This document shows, piece after piece, positions 26,201 to 35,466 of a stretch of 35,466 nucleotides of DNA. The first letter of the stretch is position 1. Each line of letters starts with the position of its first letter. The stretch lies in contig WGFJ01000123.1 of NCBI GenBank assembly GCA_015492305.1, positions 1 through 35,466 of the forward strand, given 5' to 3'. The notes beneath the pieces were generated by a model. The model did not search any database and was not told where the DNA came from. It saw only the letters and a program-made list of their open reading frames with translations. A program made the translations under genes and the position numbers. Origin of the DNA: Deltaproteobacteria bacterium (GTDB lineage: Bacteria > Desulfobacterota > GWC2-55-46 > S146-80).

Positions 26201-26752
26201 CACCCTGCCGAAGCGATCCCCTTTGCCAAGAAGCCCTGTCAGCCCCAGCCTGTAACCCCTGAGAAGCCCCCTCTTCACCTCAAGGTCCATCTCCTTCATC
26301 TGAAAGGAGACATGGGGCTCCACGGTGCGATCCCGGAAGAAGAGCCTTCCACCCCTCACCTCAAGGCTTCCAAAGGGGATGGCAGGGAGCCCCCCCTCGC
26401 CCCTTCCATCTATCTCGATGTAGATCTCTGGCCTGTCTATAAGGAGTGTCTTGACCACGGGCCTTATGAAGAGGAAGGAGAGTATCCCCACCTTCCCCTC
26501 CACTCTGGGGGATGAGAAGAGGAGCCTGCCATCCTCGTAGACCTTCACCCCCCTCAACTCCACCGCAGGTGCTGGAAATAGGGAAAGCCCCATCTCCTCG
26601 ACCCTTATCTCCTTGTGGGTGGCCTCCTCTATGGAGGAGATGATGTAATCCTTCACCCACTCCCTGGTAAAGAGACCCTTTATGAGGATGAGGTAGAGTG
26701 TAAGGGCAAGGACAAGGGCAAGAAGGGTAGCGATGAGGATCCTGATCTTCAT
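23243..26752 (-). CDS. AsmA/YhdP-like giant envelope protein
   Basis: A 1169-residue protein with one N-terminal membrane anchor (IRILIATLLALVLALTLYLILI) and a long beta-strand-rich periplasmic body. The start of the body, EWVKDYIISSIEEATHKEIRV, is the AsmA-type N-terminus. The last ~180 residues (LTGGIEIELRDGRIYRL, later GVLYTDDLDIEG, DSYMAVQPF and the final IGTIILG) match the AsmA-like C-terminal region of YhdP and TamB relatives. These proteins bridge inner and outer membranes and help carry phospholipid; that role is inferred here. The ATG at 26752 has GGAG five bases upstream; 15 more open codons run into the promoter. First gene of a four-gene operon. Confidence 0.88.
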   Translation of the reverse strand: MKIRILIATLLALVLALTLYLILIKGLFTREWVKDYIISSIEEATHKEIRVEEMGLSLFPAPAVELRGVKVYEDGRLLFSSPRVEGKVGILSFLFIRPVVKTLLIDRPEIYIEIDGRGEGGLPAIPFGSLEVRGGRLFFRDRTVEPHVSFQMKEMDLEVKRGLLRGYRLGLTGLLGKGDRFGRVMVKGRVSDKGVLAVDGRFYTIDVEPFSPYLGGTVKGGYVDGEVSLEWEEGKGRLKGRLFSPGLDLFYIQALRLSGLDTSFKARLSKERVFVEASRLVFNGMEFWGRLEIDRARGSIDGRFRSSYLDLDSLKGYMPERLAPLKALIRGGLLEIEEVSYRGGYPDSFETFLKGLEGRISLKEAILALNGMEWKHLSGTLDYSYEEVGIRGLKASYNGSVLRDLSGTVKAPFTGNPLLEISFSGDLDLSHVPSILSLFPEGKRLSPLIETSGVAGVEGSIKGKVRDLQYRVGASLNRVGITYRPLGLKVSDVTGRVEVDREAIAFEGIRGRSDGVEFSLTRARIEGYTSERPRFRGSGTLEVDLKEALKVAHLHPDLGRWLKDIRVRKGRLALKGAVEKDKTLRIRGQGTIEGGEFLVVPFGVASKVSGTFGLTEREITIGKVEIATEGSSLSIKGTVKDYMERPSLDLRGGHRIDSKDLLSILPWKGLGGEGYLKGRFSLKGRVGNLRVRGEMDLAGLAVGIPGRVYKPSDVGGKVRYSLIYRDGRVSSPGFHLEAMGATLDVKVRDLETLDIDGTILAKGLKTGDLKRLIPAILDSPGRIDGRVSIKGPLLKREALRIKGDVVVEGLSFQPSRGPSFREIGLRVHFTGKGAEVPSIRIERGRSTITGRMRVKGFSRPSVTVDISAMRWYEEDFPPNELVKRAVRAFLKGGKVKGRVAAGKGSFHGMGFSALRAQVSMERDVWTFSPFRIVLQDGLMAGTFKMAPGKEGGKVYLLDMEWEGGNMEKVIKEWLGKERVMTGRFDAKASVRWEGRNKAEHLRSLTGGIEIELRDGRIYRLFTVLSKLVGLLNPVRIITLDLPSLSKEGMAYRRIRGSFRLDRGVLYTDDLDIEGREMRIIWIGSVDIPENRIDSYMAVQPFKVVDEVLEETLGRIPLIGTIILGKDKKLLVLYYRVRGDLGHPDVKGMNIQGVGKGISERFKMLLPGVR

Positions 26753-26782
26753 ATAGCTCCGGCTTAAGGTATTACCTTTGAT

Positions 26783-26810
26783 ATTCTCACAGTTCAACTT
26801 ACATTGTCAA
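26783..26810 (-). promoter_or_regulatory. promoter of the AsmA-like/DUF3108/FAD operon
   Basis: A perfect TTGACA (26810-26805) is followed, 16 bases later, by GAGAAT (26788-26783), preceded by TG as in an extended -10. Predicted +1 near 26776, about 24 bases before ATG 26752. Confidence 0.6.
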
Positions 26811-26885
26811 CGGGCCTTGGCCTGATGGTTCAAGTCCGGTGGCTGGGTCATCCTCACAATTAGGTCTTCCCTTTTTCTGTCTTTG

Positions 26886-26894
26886 TGGTATCAT
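26886..26894 (+). promoter_or_regulatory. extended -10 promoter of eno
   Basis: TGG followed by TATCAT (26889-26894) makes an extended -10. The -35 region is poor (TTCCCT at 26867, spacer 16). +1 would be near 26901, giving a leader of about 147 bases. Confidence 0.45.
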
Positions 26895-26900
26895 TGGCCT

Positions 26901-28967
<2,067 letters not shown>

Positions 28968-28984
<17 letters not shown>

Positions 28985-29315
28985 CTTTGGCAGGATAAGG
29001 ATAAAGGGAAAGACCTATTACCACGATGTGATCATCTACCCGGAAGGGGTGGACCCTGAATGGTGGAGGAAGGAAGGGCACAGGCTCTCCCATGAGGACC
29101 TGCCCCCCATACTCTCAAGGTCCCCTGAAGTCCTCATCATAGGCACAGGCGCATCGGGTGTCATGGAGGTCCCCGAAGATGTGAGGAAGGCATTGGAAAG
29201 GAAGGGGATAGAGGTCATCGTCCTGGATACAAAGAAGGCTTGCGAGGAGTACAACAGGCTGGTGGGATCAGGGACAAAAAAGAGGGTCGTTGCTGCCCTT
29301 CACCTTACATGTTGA
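28968..29315 (+). CDS. Mth938-like domain protein (DUF498 type)
   Basis: A 115-residue protein. I start at GTG 28968, seven bases after AAGGAG (28955-28960); a TTG at 28962 is also open but too close to that site. Seen: YDFGRIRIKGKTYYHDVIIYP, EVLIIGTGASGVMEVPEDVRKALERKGIEVIVLDTKKACEEYN, the conserved core of the Mth938/NDUFAF3-like fold. In mitochondria the relative assists complex I assembly, but bacterial function is not established. Short overlap with the phosphoribosyltransferase and 10-base gap to apgM. Confidence 0.83.
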
Positions 29316-29325
29316 GGAGGTAGAG

Positions 29326-30531
29326 ATGAAAGGGAAGATCCTTGACAGCCTTACCATAGAAGGGGATTCGAAGATCATCCTCCTTGTGATAGACGGCCTT
29401 GGTGGGCTTGAGATGGATGGAAGGGGAACAGAGCTTGAGGCAGCCCACATACCCAATCTCGATGACCTTGCCAGGGAATCGTCCTGTGGCCTCATCGAAC
29501 CCGTCGGCAAGGGCATAACACCGGGAAGCGGTCCGTCCCATCTTGCCCTCTTCGGCTACGACCCTGTTGAGAACAACATAGGAAGGGGGGTCCTGTCGGC
29601 CCTCGGCGTGGGATTCAAACTCACCGAAAGGGATGTGGCTGCAAGGGCAAACTTCGCCACCGTGGACAGGGAGGGGATCATCCTTGACCGCAGGGCCGGA
29701 AGGATACCGACAGATGAGAACATAAGGCTCTGCAAGAAGATACTCAACAGGCTCCGCCTGCCAGAAGGGATAGAGGTCTTCCTTGAACCCGAGAAGGAGC
29801 ACAGGGCTGTCCTCGTCCTTCGGGGCGATTACCTCTTTGGCGATATCAGCGATACAGATCCTCAGAGGACAGGTGTAAAACCCCTTGATCCCCTCCCGTT
29901 GAACAGGGAGTCGGAGAAGACAGCACAGATCGTGAGGTCCGTTGTGGACCAGATAAAGGAGATACTGAAGGACGAGGACCCAGCCAACATGATGTTATTC
30001 AGGGGTTTTGCAAAGTACAGGCCCCTTCCATCCTTCATGGAGAGGTTCAAACTGAAGGCCCTTGCTATCGCCAATTACCCGATGTATCAGGGGGTTGCAA
30101 GGCTTGTGGGCATGGATGTCCATCCACCCCAGAGGGACATGGCAGCCCAGTTCCAGGTCCTTAAGGAGAGGTTCAGTGACTACGACTTCATCTATCTCCA
30201 CATAAAGGAGACGGATAGCTCCGGTGAGGATGGGGATTTCGACAGGAAGGTGAGGGTCCTTGAGGATGTGGACAGGTTTATACCGGAAGTGGTCTCCCTT
30301 GGGCCTGATGTCCTCGTTGTTACAGGGGACCATTCCACCCCTGCAAGGCTTAAGAGCCACAGCTGGCATCCGGTTCCATTCCTCATAAGATCCCCATATG
30401 CAAGGAAGGACAGGGTAAGGGGATTCACCGAACTCGAATGTGCCGGAGGGATACTGGGGACATTCCCTGCGGTGGATGTAATGGCCCTTATCCTTGCCAA
30501 TGCAAAGAGACTCACAAAGTTTGGGGCCTGA
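29326..30531 (+). CDS. apgM: 2,3-bisphosphoglycerate-independent phosphoglycerate mutase, archaeal type
   Basis: Interconverts 3- and 2-phosphoglycerate. The 401-residue protein starts MKGKILDSLTIEGDSK (GAGGAGG nine bases upstream); 12 more open codons lie before. Alkaline-phosphatase superfamily metal sites appear as Asp23 (LVIDGLGGLEM), Ser68 as nucleophile (ITPGSGPSHLALFGYDP) and TGDHSTPARLKSHSWHPVP near the C-terminus. The archaeal-type ApgM is about 400 residues, shorter than bacterial GpmI. eno, the next glycolytic step, is two genes upstream in the same run. Some relatives are annotated as homoserine kinase replacements; the glycolytic role is more likely here. Confidence 0.92.
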   Translation: MKGKILDSLTIEGDSKIILLVIDGLGGLEMDGRGTELEAAHIPNLDDLARESSCGLIEPVGKGITPGSGPSHLALFGYDPVENNIGRGVLSALGVGFKLTERDVAARANFATVDREGIILDRRAGRIPTDENIRLCKKILNRLRLPEGIEVFLEPEKEHRAVLVLRGDYLFGDISDTDPQRTGVKPLDPLPLNRESEKTAQIVRSVVDQIKEILKDEDPANMMLFRGFAKYRPLPSFMERFKLKALAIANYPMYQGVARLVGMDVHPPQRDMAAQFQVLKERFSDYDFIYLHIKETDSSGEDGDFDRKVRVLEDVDRFIPEVVSLGPDVLVVTGDHSTPARLKSHSWHPVPFLIRSPYARKDRVRGFTELECAGGILGTFPAVDVMALILANAKRLTKFGA

Positions 30532-30536
30532 ACCCT

Positions 30537-30565
30537 TTGCCACTTTCCACCTTTTATGGTAAAAT
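30537..30565 (+). promoter_or_regulatory. sigma70 promoter of dedA and the CorC/HlyC gene
   Basis: TTGCCA at 30537-30542, spacer 17, TAAAAT at 30560-30565 (each 5 of 6). Predicted +1 is near 30572, about 25 bases before the TTG start of the DedA gene. Confidence 0.7.
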
Positions 30566-30596
30566 TTTAAAACCACTTTAGATTCGTACTGGGTTT

Positions 30597-31235
30597 TTGG
30601 AAGAAGGATTCCATTTCATAACACTCTATTTAGAAGAATTCACCTACACAGGGATATTCCTCGTCCTTGTCCTTGCAGGCTTCGGTCTTCCCTTTCCCGA
30701 GGAGATAGTCCTTGTCCTGAGTGGATACCTTGCATTCCTGAACTACACCAAGTTCCACCTGACACTCTTTGTGACCCTTTCGGGTGTGCTCATAGGCGAT
30801 ATAGCCCTCTTCCTCTTCGGGAAGAAATGGGGCAAGGTCATACTCAAACACCACCGGCTGGAGTGGCTCTTCACGAGGAGGAGGCTTGCAAGGGCAAGGA
30901 GGTTCTTCTTCAAGTACGGAAGGAGGACCATCTTCATTGCCAGATTCCTCTCCGGCATAAGAGCCCCTGTCTACCTCACGGCAGGCACCATCGGCATGAA
31001 GAGCAAGAACTTCGTGGTGATGGACGCACTGGCTGCTGTGATAAGTGTTCCCTTTTTCGTCTTCATCGGCTACTTCTTCGGGGAGGACATCGACAGGGTC
31101 ATAAGGATCGTGAGGAGGACGGAGTACTTCATCCTCATCCTTCTCCTCATCCTCGGGATCCTGCTCTACCTGAAGGTACGATCCGCAAAGGGACAGGGGA
31201 AAGAAGACAACAATGGAGGTGACGTGCGGGGATGA
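30597..31235 (+). CDS. DedA family membrane protein (VTT/SNARE-associated domain)
   Basis: A 212-residue inner-membrane protein with four to five hydrophobic segments. DedA marks: GFGLPFPEE (28-36) with its acidic pair, the central Gly/Asp segment GVLIGDIALFLFGKKWG and the conserved arginines Arg115 and Arg121 in ARFLSGIRAPVYLTAG. DedA proteins are proposed lipid scramblases or proton-dependent transporters for envelope lipid carriers. Start is TTG at 30597: in-frame stop at 30579, no ATG before residue 133, ribosome site weak. Overlaps the next gene by ATGA. Confidence 0.88.
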   Translation: MEEGFHFITLYLEEFTYTGIFLVLVLAGFGLPFPEEIVLVLSGYLAFLNYTKFHLTLFVTLSGVLIGDIALFLFGKKWGKVILKHHRLEWLFTRRRLARARRFFFKYGRRTIFIARFLSGIRAPVYLTAGTIGMKSKNFVVMDALAAVISVPFFVFIGYFFGEDIDRVIRIVRRTEYFILILLLILGILLYLKVRSAKGQGKEDNNGGDVRG

Positions 31236-32542
31236 ATGAGGGCTTCTTTTTTGAGGTCTTTTTGATCTTCCTTCTGATACTCTTCAATGCCTTCTTTGCA
31301 GGGGCAGAGATGGCCATCATCTCGGCAAGGAGGAGCAAGATCCAGACCCTTGTGGAGGAGGGAAAGAAGGGGGCCGAACTTGTTCAGGCCCTGAAGGACG
31401 ATCCTGACAGGTTCCTTGCAACCATCCAGATAGGGATAACCATCATCGCCTCTCTTGCATCTGCCATAGGCGGTGTCATCGCCGTGGAGTTCATAACCCC
31501 CTATCTCAAGAGGGTACCCATACCCGCCCTTTACACCATGGCAGAACCCATTGCCCTTGGCATAGTGGTCCTTGTCATATCCTACCTCACCCTTGTCTTC
31601 GGCGAACTTATACCCAAGAGCCTTGCCCTTACCTATTCTGAGGCCATTGCCTGCTTTGTGGCAAAGCCGATAGACACCTTCTCCAGGTGGACCTCCTTCC
31701 TTGTGAAGGTCCTTGCCGGATCAAGCAGGGGGCTGTTGAGGCTATTCGGTGTCAAGGAGGTGGCTGGAAGGACCTTTGTCTCCGAGGAAGAGGTGAAGTA
31801 CATGATAAAGGAGGGAAAGGAGAAGGGGATATTCGATGAGACGGAGCAGGAACTCATACACAGTGTATTCGAGTTTGCAGAGACCCATGTAAAGGATGTG
31901 ATGGTCCCGAGGAGCAAGATGGAGACCATAGATGTGGAGACACCGCCAGAGGAGGTACTCAAGATCATGGTGGAAAAGGGCTACTCACGGTACCCAGTAT
32001 ACAGGGAGAGCCCTGACCAGATCATAGGGATCCTTTACAACAAGGACCTCCTCAGGGCCATAACCGAGGGCAGACCCTTCAAGATAGGGGAACTCATAAG
32101 GCAGCCCTACTTCGTGCCGGAGACGGTACTCATAGGCAAGCTCCTCAAGGACATGCAGAAGGACAGGGTCCACATGGCCATCGTTGTAAACGAATACGGC
32201 GAGATCGAGGGGCTTGTCACCATCGAGGACCTCCTTGAGGAGATCGTGGGTGAGATAGAGGATGAATCGGTGGTGAAGGAGGAGCCAAGGCCTGTGGAAA
32301 GGTTGAAGGACGGCTCCCTTGTGATAGATGCCACCGTGCCATTGAGGGATCTGGAGATAGATCCCCCTCTGCCCATCGAGGAATCGGAAGACTACGATAC
32401 CCTTGCGGGCTTCATCCTCTACAAGCTCCAGTCCATCCCGAAGGGTGGGGAGATAGTCTACCACAAGGGCTACAGGTTCACCATAGTGGATATGGATGGG
32501 AGGAGGATATCAAAGGTAAAGGTGGAAAGGGTGAAGGGTTAG
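31232..32542 (+). CDS. CNNM/CBS/CorC_HlyC family membrane protein (hemolysin-like)
   Basis: A 436-residue protein with the usual three parts. A DUF21 (CNNM) transmembrane domain covers residues 1 to about 190 ([28 protein letters not shown]). A CBS pair covers about 225-340 ([58 protein letters not shown]). The CorC_HlyC domain spans about 350-433 ([18 protein letters not shown]). Members transport or gate Mg2+/Co2+; hemolysin is a historic name. Starts at the DedA overlap. Its TAG overlaps the TAA of the convergent YggU gene in TTAG. Confidence 0.93.
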   Translation: MNEGFFFEVFLIFLLILFNAFFAGAEMAIISARRSKIQTLVEEGKKGAELVQALKDDPDRFLATIQIGITIIASLASAIGGVIAVEFITPYLKRVPIPALYTMAEPIALGIVVLVISYLTLVFGELIPKSLALTYSEAIACFVAKPIDTFSRWTSFLVKVLAGSSRGLLRLFGVKEVAGRTFVSEEEVKYMIKEGKEKGIFDETEQELIHSVFEFAETHVKDVMVPRSKMETIDVETPPEEVLKIMVEKGYSRYPVYRESPDQIIGILYNKDLLRAITEGRPFKIGELIRQPYFVPETVLIGKLLKDMQKDRVHMAIVVNEYGEIEGLVTIEDLLEEIVGEIEDESVVKEEPRPVERLKDGSLVIDATVPLRDLEIDPPLPIEESEDYDTLAGFILYKLQSIPKGGEIVYHKGYRFTIVDMDGRRISKVKVERVKG

Positions 32543-32826
32543 AGCACCTCCTCAAGGGCCTTTCTCACCTTCTCCACAGGTGCGGCTATCCTGAACCTCT
32601 TCCTCCTTGATGATGACCCCTGGATGAGCTCTATATCCCGCTTGGACAGGCCAAGGGCCTCTGAAAGGATCTCTATACACTGCCTGTTTGCAGCCCCCTT
32701 TTCAGGAGGGGATGTGACCCTGAGCTTGAGTGCCCCACCGTGGACACCCACGATGGCAGCCCTGCTGCTCTTTGGCTGGACAATAACCTCCAATATGGTG
32801 GACCCATCCCTTTCCTCAAGGATCAT
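32539..32826 (-). CDS. yggU: DUF167 (YggU) protein
   Basis: A 95-residue soluble protein. The DUF167 core is clear: VIVQPKSSRAAIVGVHGGALKLRV, SPPEKGAANRQCIEILSEAL, and SSSRRKRFRI near the end. Function unknown; in many genomes it closes the yggS-proC-yggT cluster, as here. Start ATG at 32826 overlaps the DivIVA stop by four bases. It ends tail to tail with the CorC/HlyC gene. Confidence 0.93.
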   Translation of the reverse strand: MILEERDGSTILEVIVQPKSSRAAIVGVHGGALKLRVTSPPEKGAANRQCIEILSEALGLSKRDIELIQGSSSRRKRFRIAAPVEKVRKALEEVL

Positions 32827-33299
32827 CCCTTGGGCCTCAGTATCTGGACCTTCTCCTCTTCCTCGCTGAAGAGGGCCTTCTGGTAATACTCTATGATGGC
32901 CTTTATCTCGCTGAGGAGCTTTGTCTTCTCCATCTTCAACCTCTCCGTCTCCATCTGGATCTCGTCGAACCTCTTGTGAGCAGACTTGACTATCTCCTCA
33001 CCCTTGAGCCGTGCCTCTGAGAGCATGACCTCTGCCTCCTTCTTGGCGCTCTCCTTTATCTCCTCTGCTGCCCTCTGGGCCATGGTGAGGGTCTCCTTCA
33101 GCAACCTCTCCCTGTGATGGAACTCCTCAAGCTCCTCCTTTGCCCTCTTAAGCTCCCCCTCAAGGGCCTTCTTCTCCTTCACGAGTTCCTCGAGGACATC
33201 GGCAAGGAGGTTCTTCAGTGCCTCCACCTCGGCAGGGTCGTATCCCCTGAAGACCTTTTTGAAACGGTATTCCCTGACTTCAAGGGGTGTTATCTTCAT
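32823..33299 (-). CDS. divIVA: DivIVA-domain coiled-coil protein
   Basis: A 158-residue protein starting MKITPLEVREYRFKKVFRGYDPAEVE, the DivIVA lipid-binding N-terminus. From about residue 30 to 140 it is a nearly continuous Lys/Glu-rich coiled coil. DivIVA marks curved membrane in Gram-positives; in diderms such proteins are less studied, and the gene is typically in yggS-proC-yggT clusters near division functions. GGAGGGAG precedes the ATG, eight-base gap after yggT. Confidence 0.9.
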   Translation of the reverse strand: MKITPLEVREYRFKKVFRGYDPAEVEALKNLLADVLEELVKEKKALEGELKRAKEELEEFHHRERLLKETLTMAQRAAEEIKESAKKEAEVMLSEARLKGEEIVKSAHKRFDEIQMETERLKMEKTKLLSEIKAIIEYYQKALFSEEEEKVQILRPKG

Positions 33300-33308
33300 G
33301 GCTCCCTC

Positions 33309-33605
33309 CTATCTCAGCCTGAAGGCCAGTTCCTGGAGTGTGTTCACCAGGAAGGTCTGCAAAAAGATTATGATCAGTATCACCACAAGGGGTGAGAAAT
33401 CTATACCCCCTGTGTATGGGAGATACCTCCTTACCCTGTAGAGGACCGGTTCCGTTGCCTGATAGAGGAACCTCACTATCGGGTTGTAAGGGTCAGGGTT
33501 CACCCAGGATATAAGGGCCCTTATTATGATGATCCACATGTAGATCCACAGGGCTATATCAAGGACCCTTGCCGTGGCGGAGAGGAAGTTGCTGAGCACA
33601 AACAT
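33309..33605 (-). CDS. yggT: YggT family membrane protein
   Basis: A 98-residue protein with two hydrophobic segments (about 8-32 and 71-92) flanking a loop with ISWVNPDPYNPIVRFLYQATEPVLYRVRRYLP, the YggT family signature. Function uncertain; linked genetically to osmotic tolerance and, in other lineages, to membrane complex assembly. GGGGTGAC precedes the ATG. It starts four bases after the proC stop and precedes divIVA. Confidence 0.93.
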   Translation of the reverse strand: MFVLSNFLSATARVLDIALWIYMWIIIIRALISWVNPDPYNPIVRFLYQATEPVLYRVRRYLPYTGGIDFSPLVVILIIIFLQTFLVNTLQELAFRLR

Positions 33606-33609
33606 CGTG

Positions 33610-34428
33610 TCACCCCTTTCTCGAGAGCTCTTTCGACCTCTTGGTGGCCTCCTCTATGGCCCCCATCACGATACCCCTCAGCCCCTCCCTTTCCATGTGG
33701 GAGAGACCTTCTATGGTGGTACCACCGGGGGAAGTGACCATGTCCTTCAGTTCTGCCGGATGCTTCCCTGTCTCTATGGCAAGCCTTGCAGCCCCAAGGA
33801 GGGTCTGGAGGGCAAGGACCCTTGCGGTATCCCTCTTGAGCCCCATCTTCACCCCTCCATCTATCATGGCCTCAAGGAAGAGGAAGACAAAGGCAGGACC
33901 GCTCCCGCTCAGACCTGTTACAGCATCCATCAGGGCCTCACTCTCTATGATGACCGTCTTGCCAACGGCTTCGAATATGTTGATGACATCCCCGAGCCTT
34001 TCGGGAGAGACCCCGCTTCCAGGGCATATGGCTGAAACCCCTTCCATGACAAGGGCAGGGGTATTCGGCATGACCCTCACAACAGGGCAGGGATGGACGA
34101 GGTGATAGGTGATGTGGTCGATACTTGCCCCGGCCACTATGGAGACGAGGAGTTTATCCCCTGTCATGGCTTCCTTTATCCCCTCCAGCGCATCCTCAAG
34201 GTCCTGGGGTTTTACAGCAAGGATGGTGATATCGGCCCTCTCCGACACCTCGAAACACTCGGTGTAGACCTCCAGACCGTAGGTAGAGGCAATGTGGGAG
34301 AGCCTCTCCCTGTCCCTGTCGCAGGCAATGATATTGCCCTTTCCGAACCGCTTCGAGCAGAGGAGGCCCCTTATAAGGGCCTCTCCCATCTTGCCGGTAC
34401 CGATGAACCCCAGTATCTTCCCCTTCAT
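33610..34428 (-). CDS. proC: pyrroline-5-carboxylate reductase
   Basis: Last step of proline synthesis, using NAD(P)H. The 272 residues begin MKGKILGFIGTGKMG (dinucleotide loop at about 10-15). VRVMPNTPALVMEGVSAI and the C-terminal dimer and active-site segment GLSGSGPAFVFLFLEAMIDGGVKMG match ProC. SPGGTTIEGL closes the pattern. The ATG shares one base with the yggS stop (TGATG); a GTG one codon earlier is equally open. Confidence 0.97.
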   Translation of the reverse strand: MKGKILGFIGTGKMGEALIRGLLCSKRFGKGNIIACDRDRERLSHIASTYGLEVYTECFEVSERADITILAVKPQDLEDALEGIKEAMTGDKLLVSIVAGASIDHITYHLVHPCPVVRVMPNTPALVMEGVSAICPGSGVSPERLGDVINIFEAVGKTVIIESEALMDAVTGLSGSGPAFVFLFLEAMIDGGVKMGLKRDTARVLALQTLLGAARLAIETGKHPAELKDMVTSPGGTTIEGLSHMEREGLRGIVMGAIEEATKRSKELSRKG

Positions 34429-35120
34429 CACCGATCCCTCGGTCCAAAGATGGCACTCCCTATCCTCACAAGGGTTGCCCCCTCCTCTATGGCCACCTCA
34501 AAGTCATGGGACATGCCCATGGAGAGTTCCCTGAGTTCTGCGCCTGTCCTCTCTTCCACCTCGTCCCTGAGCATCCTCAGGGCCCTGAAGAAGGGCCTTG
34601 CCCCTTCAGGGTCCTCGAAATAGGGGGGCAGGGTCATGAGCCCGAGGAGGGACAGGTTTTCCAGCCCCCCAACCCCCCTCACAAGTGCTTCAAGGTCTTC
34701 CCTGGCTATACCCGATTTCGTCTCCTCTCCGGAAAGGTTCACCTGGATGAGGACATCAACCTTCCTGCCAATGGCACCGGCCCTCTTATCCAGTTCCTGG
34801 GCAAGCCTCAGGCTATCCACGGTATGGATCATCCTGAAGAGCCTCACAGCATCCTTTGCCTTGTTCCGCTGGAGGTGGCCTATGAAGTGCCATTCGATGT
34901 CAAAGGCCTTAAGGGCCTCGATCTTTTCCCTTGCCTCCTGAACATAGTTCTCGCCAAATATCCGGAGACCTGCATCTATGGCCTCCTTTATCCTCTCCAC
35001 ATCGACCGTCTTTGTTACTGCAACGACCCTTACATCTCCGGGGTCCCTGTTGCTGCGAAGGCAGGCCTCCTCCACCCTCTTCAATACGGTCTTTACCCTT
35101 TCCTTCAGAGGCAAAGGCAT
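34428..35120 (-). CDS. yggS: YggS/PROSC family PLP-binding protein
   Basis: Cytoplasmic PLP-binding protein that balances B6 vitamers and amino-acid pools. It has 231 residues from ATG 35120 (MPLPLKERVKTVLKRVEEA). Lys37 in VVAVTKTVD binds PLP; FGENYVQEAREKI, WHFIGHLQRNKAK and the C-terminal SMGMSHDFEVAIEEGATLVRIGSAIFG complete the signature. The frame is open for 12 more codons to a TTG, but those overlap a promoter. First gene of the yggS-proC-yggT-divIVA-yggU run. Confidence 0.95.
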   Translation of the reverse strand: MPLPLKERVKTVLKRVEEACLRSNRDPGDVRVVAVTKTVDVERIKEAIDAGLRIFGENYVQEAREKIEALKAFDIEWHFIGHLQRNKAKDAVRLFRMIHTVDSLRLAQELDKRAGAIGRKVDVLIQVNLSGEETKSGIAREDLEALVRGVGGLENLSLLGLMTLPPYFEDPEGARPFFRALRMLRDEVEERTGAELRELSMGMSHDFEVAIEEGATLVRIGSAIFGPRDR

Positions 35121-35127
35121 TTCTCTT

Positions 35128-35156
35128 AAAATACCAGCTACTACTTTGCTTTTCAA
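35128..35156 (-). promoter_or_regulatory. possible promoter for yggS giving a leaderless RNA
   Basis: TTGAAA (35156-35151), a 17-base spacer and TATTTT (35133-35128) on the minus strand. +1 would fall at 35121-35120, on or one base before the yggS ATG, which lacks a good ribosome site. Confidence 0.5.
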
Positions 35157-35167
35157 GCCCCAGTCCC

Positions 35168-35466
35168 CTATGAACCTGCAAAAAGCCTCACAGCCACTGC
35201 AAAGAGGAGCACGGCAAAGATCCTTGCAAGTATCCTCGTAGGGATGATATTGGCAACATAGGCACCGAAGTATGCCCCTATAAACAGCCCTATGGCTATA
35301 AGGAAGGCTGCAGGGAGGTTCACATTCCCGTGCCTGTAGTACTCAAGGAATCCAAGCAACCCCACAGGGAGGAGGAGGGCCCCAAGGGAGGTCCCCTGGG
35401 CGAGATGCTGTTCCATGCCGAAAAACAGTATCAGGGCAGGTATGATGATGAGCCCTCCCCCTATCC
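35168..35466 (-). CDS. TauE/SafE family membrane permease, C-terminal part (5' end outside window)
   Basis: About 99 residues visible; the frame is open to the window edge, so the start lies beyond it. Visible part reads GGGLIIIPALILFFG, then AQGTSLGALLLPVGLLGF, the TauE/SafE repeat signature; at least three hydrophobic segments, ending RLFAGS. The family includes sulfonate/sulfite and other anion exporters; substrate not predictable. A gap of 47 bases separates it from yggS downstream. Confidence 0.9.
   Translation of the reverse strand, partial: IGGGLIIIPALILFFGMEQHLAQGTSLGALLLPVGLLGFLEYYRHGNVNLPAAFLIAIGLFIGAYFGAYVANIIPTRILARIFAVLLFAVAVRLFAGS

Noticed and set aside
26818-26850. GGTTCAAGTCC resembling a tRNA T-arm upstream of eno
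   Set aside because: The flanking 5-base arms (GATGG and CCGGT) do not pair properly and no acceptor or anticodon arm is found on either side.

Overview
The window is an ordinary, very densely packed piece of bacterial chromosome. I see no phage, IS, CRISPR, rRNA or tRNA. The source is a diderm: there are lipobox lipoproteins, a CpoB/YbgF-like TPR protein, an AsmA/YhdP-like giant and an LptM-like lipoprotein. Arg is written mostly as AGG and Ile often as ATA, as in many thermophiles. Gene order (LptM-like/lysA/dapF/dapA/dapB; yggS/proC/yggT/divIVA/yggU; LysM/dprA/topA) and the archaeal-type phosphoglycerate mutase would fit Desulfobacterota or Nitrospirota. That placement is inference; no taxonomic marker can be compared here.

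Layout. 1-2659 (+): 3' part of ileS, then lspA. 2625-8359 (-): CpoB-like lipoprotein, LysM protein, dprA, topA and a REC-PilZ regulator, in that transcription order. 8479-10462 (+): intramembrane metalloprotease, cation diffusion facilitator and small cytochrome b5-like protein. 10459-11211 (-): a lone methyltransferase. 11358-20956 (+): argH, an LptM-like lipoprotein, lysA, dapF, dapA, dapB, then pstS-pstC-pstA-pstB-phoU behind a Pho box. 20946-26752 (-): AsmA-like protein, DUF3108 protein, a 49-residue small protein and a COG2509-type FAD enzyme. 27048-32542 (+): eno, a phosphoribosyltransferase, a Mth938-like protein and apgM, then dedA and a CorC/HlyC protein from their own promoter. 32539-35120 (-): yggS, proC, yggT, divIVA, yggU. 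35168-35466 (-): 5'-truncated TauE/SafE permease.

The dap/lysA block supplies lysine and meso-diaminopimelate for peptidoglycan; argH adds arginine synthesis. The pst-phoU block imports phosphate under probable PhoB control. eno and apgM are consecutive lower-glycolysis steps. The AsmA/DUF3108 operon is envelope-related by family. Both two-gene and longer units are joined by ATGA-type overlaps or gaps under 15 nt.

I read eight sigma70-like promoters by eye, several with 17-nt spacers. Every convergent gene pair overlaps at its stop codons, leaving no space for intrinsic terminators, and I found none. The most interesting non-coding signals are a perfect hairpin covering the pstS Shine-Dalgarno just downstream of a Pho box, face-to-face -10 elements inside an inverted repeat at 8404-8423, and two promoters that would give nearly leaderless transcripts. 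No gap without a gene exceeds 300 bases; the longest is 26753-27047. I found no convincing novel multi-gene system; the candidates in the findings are modest and stated as such.
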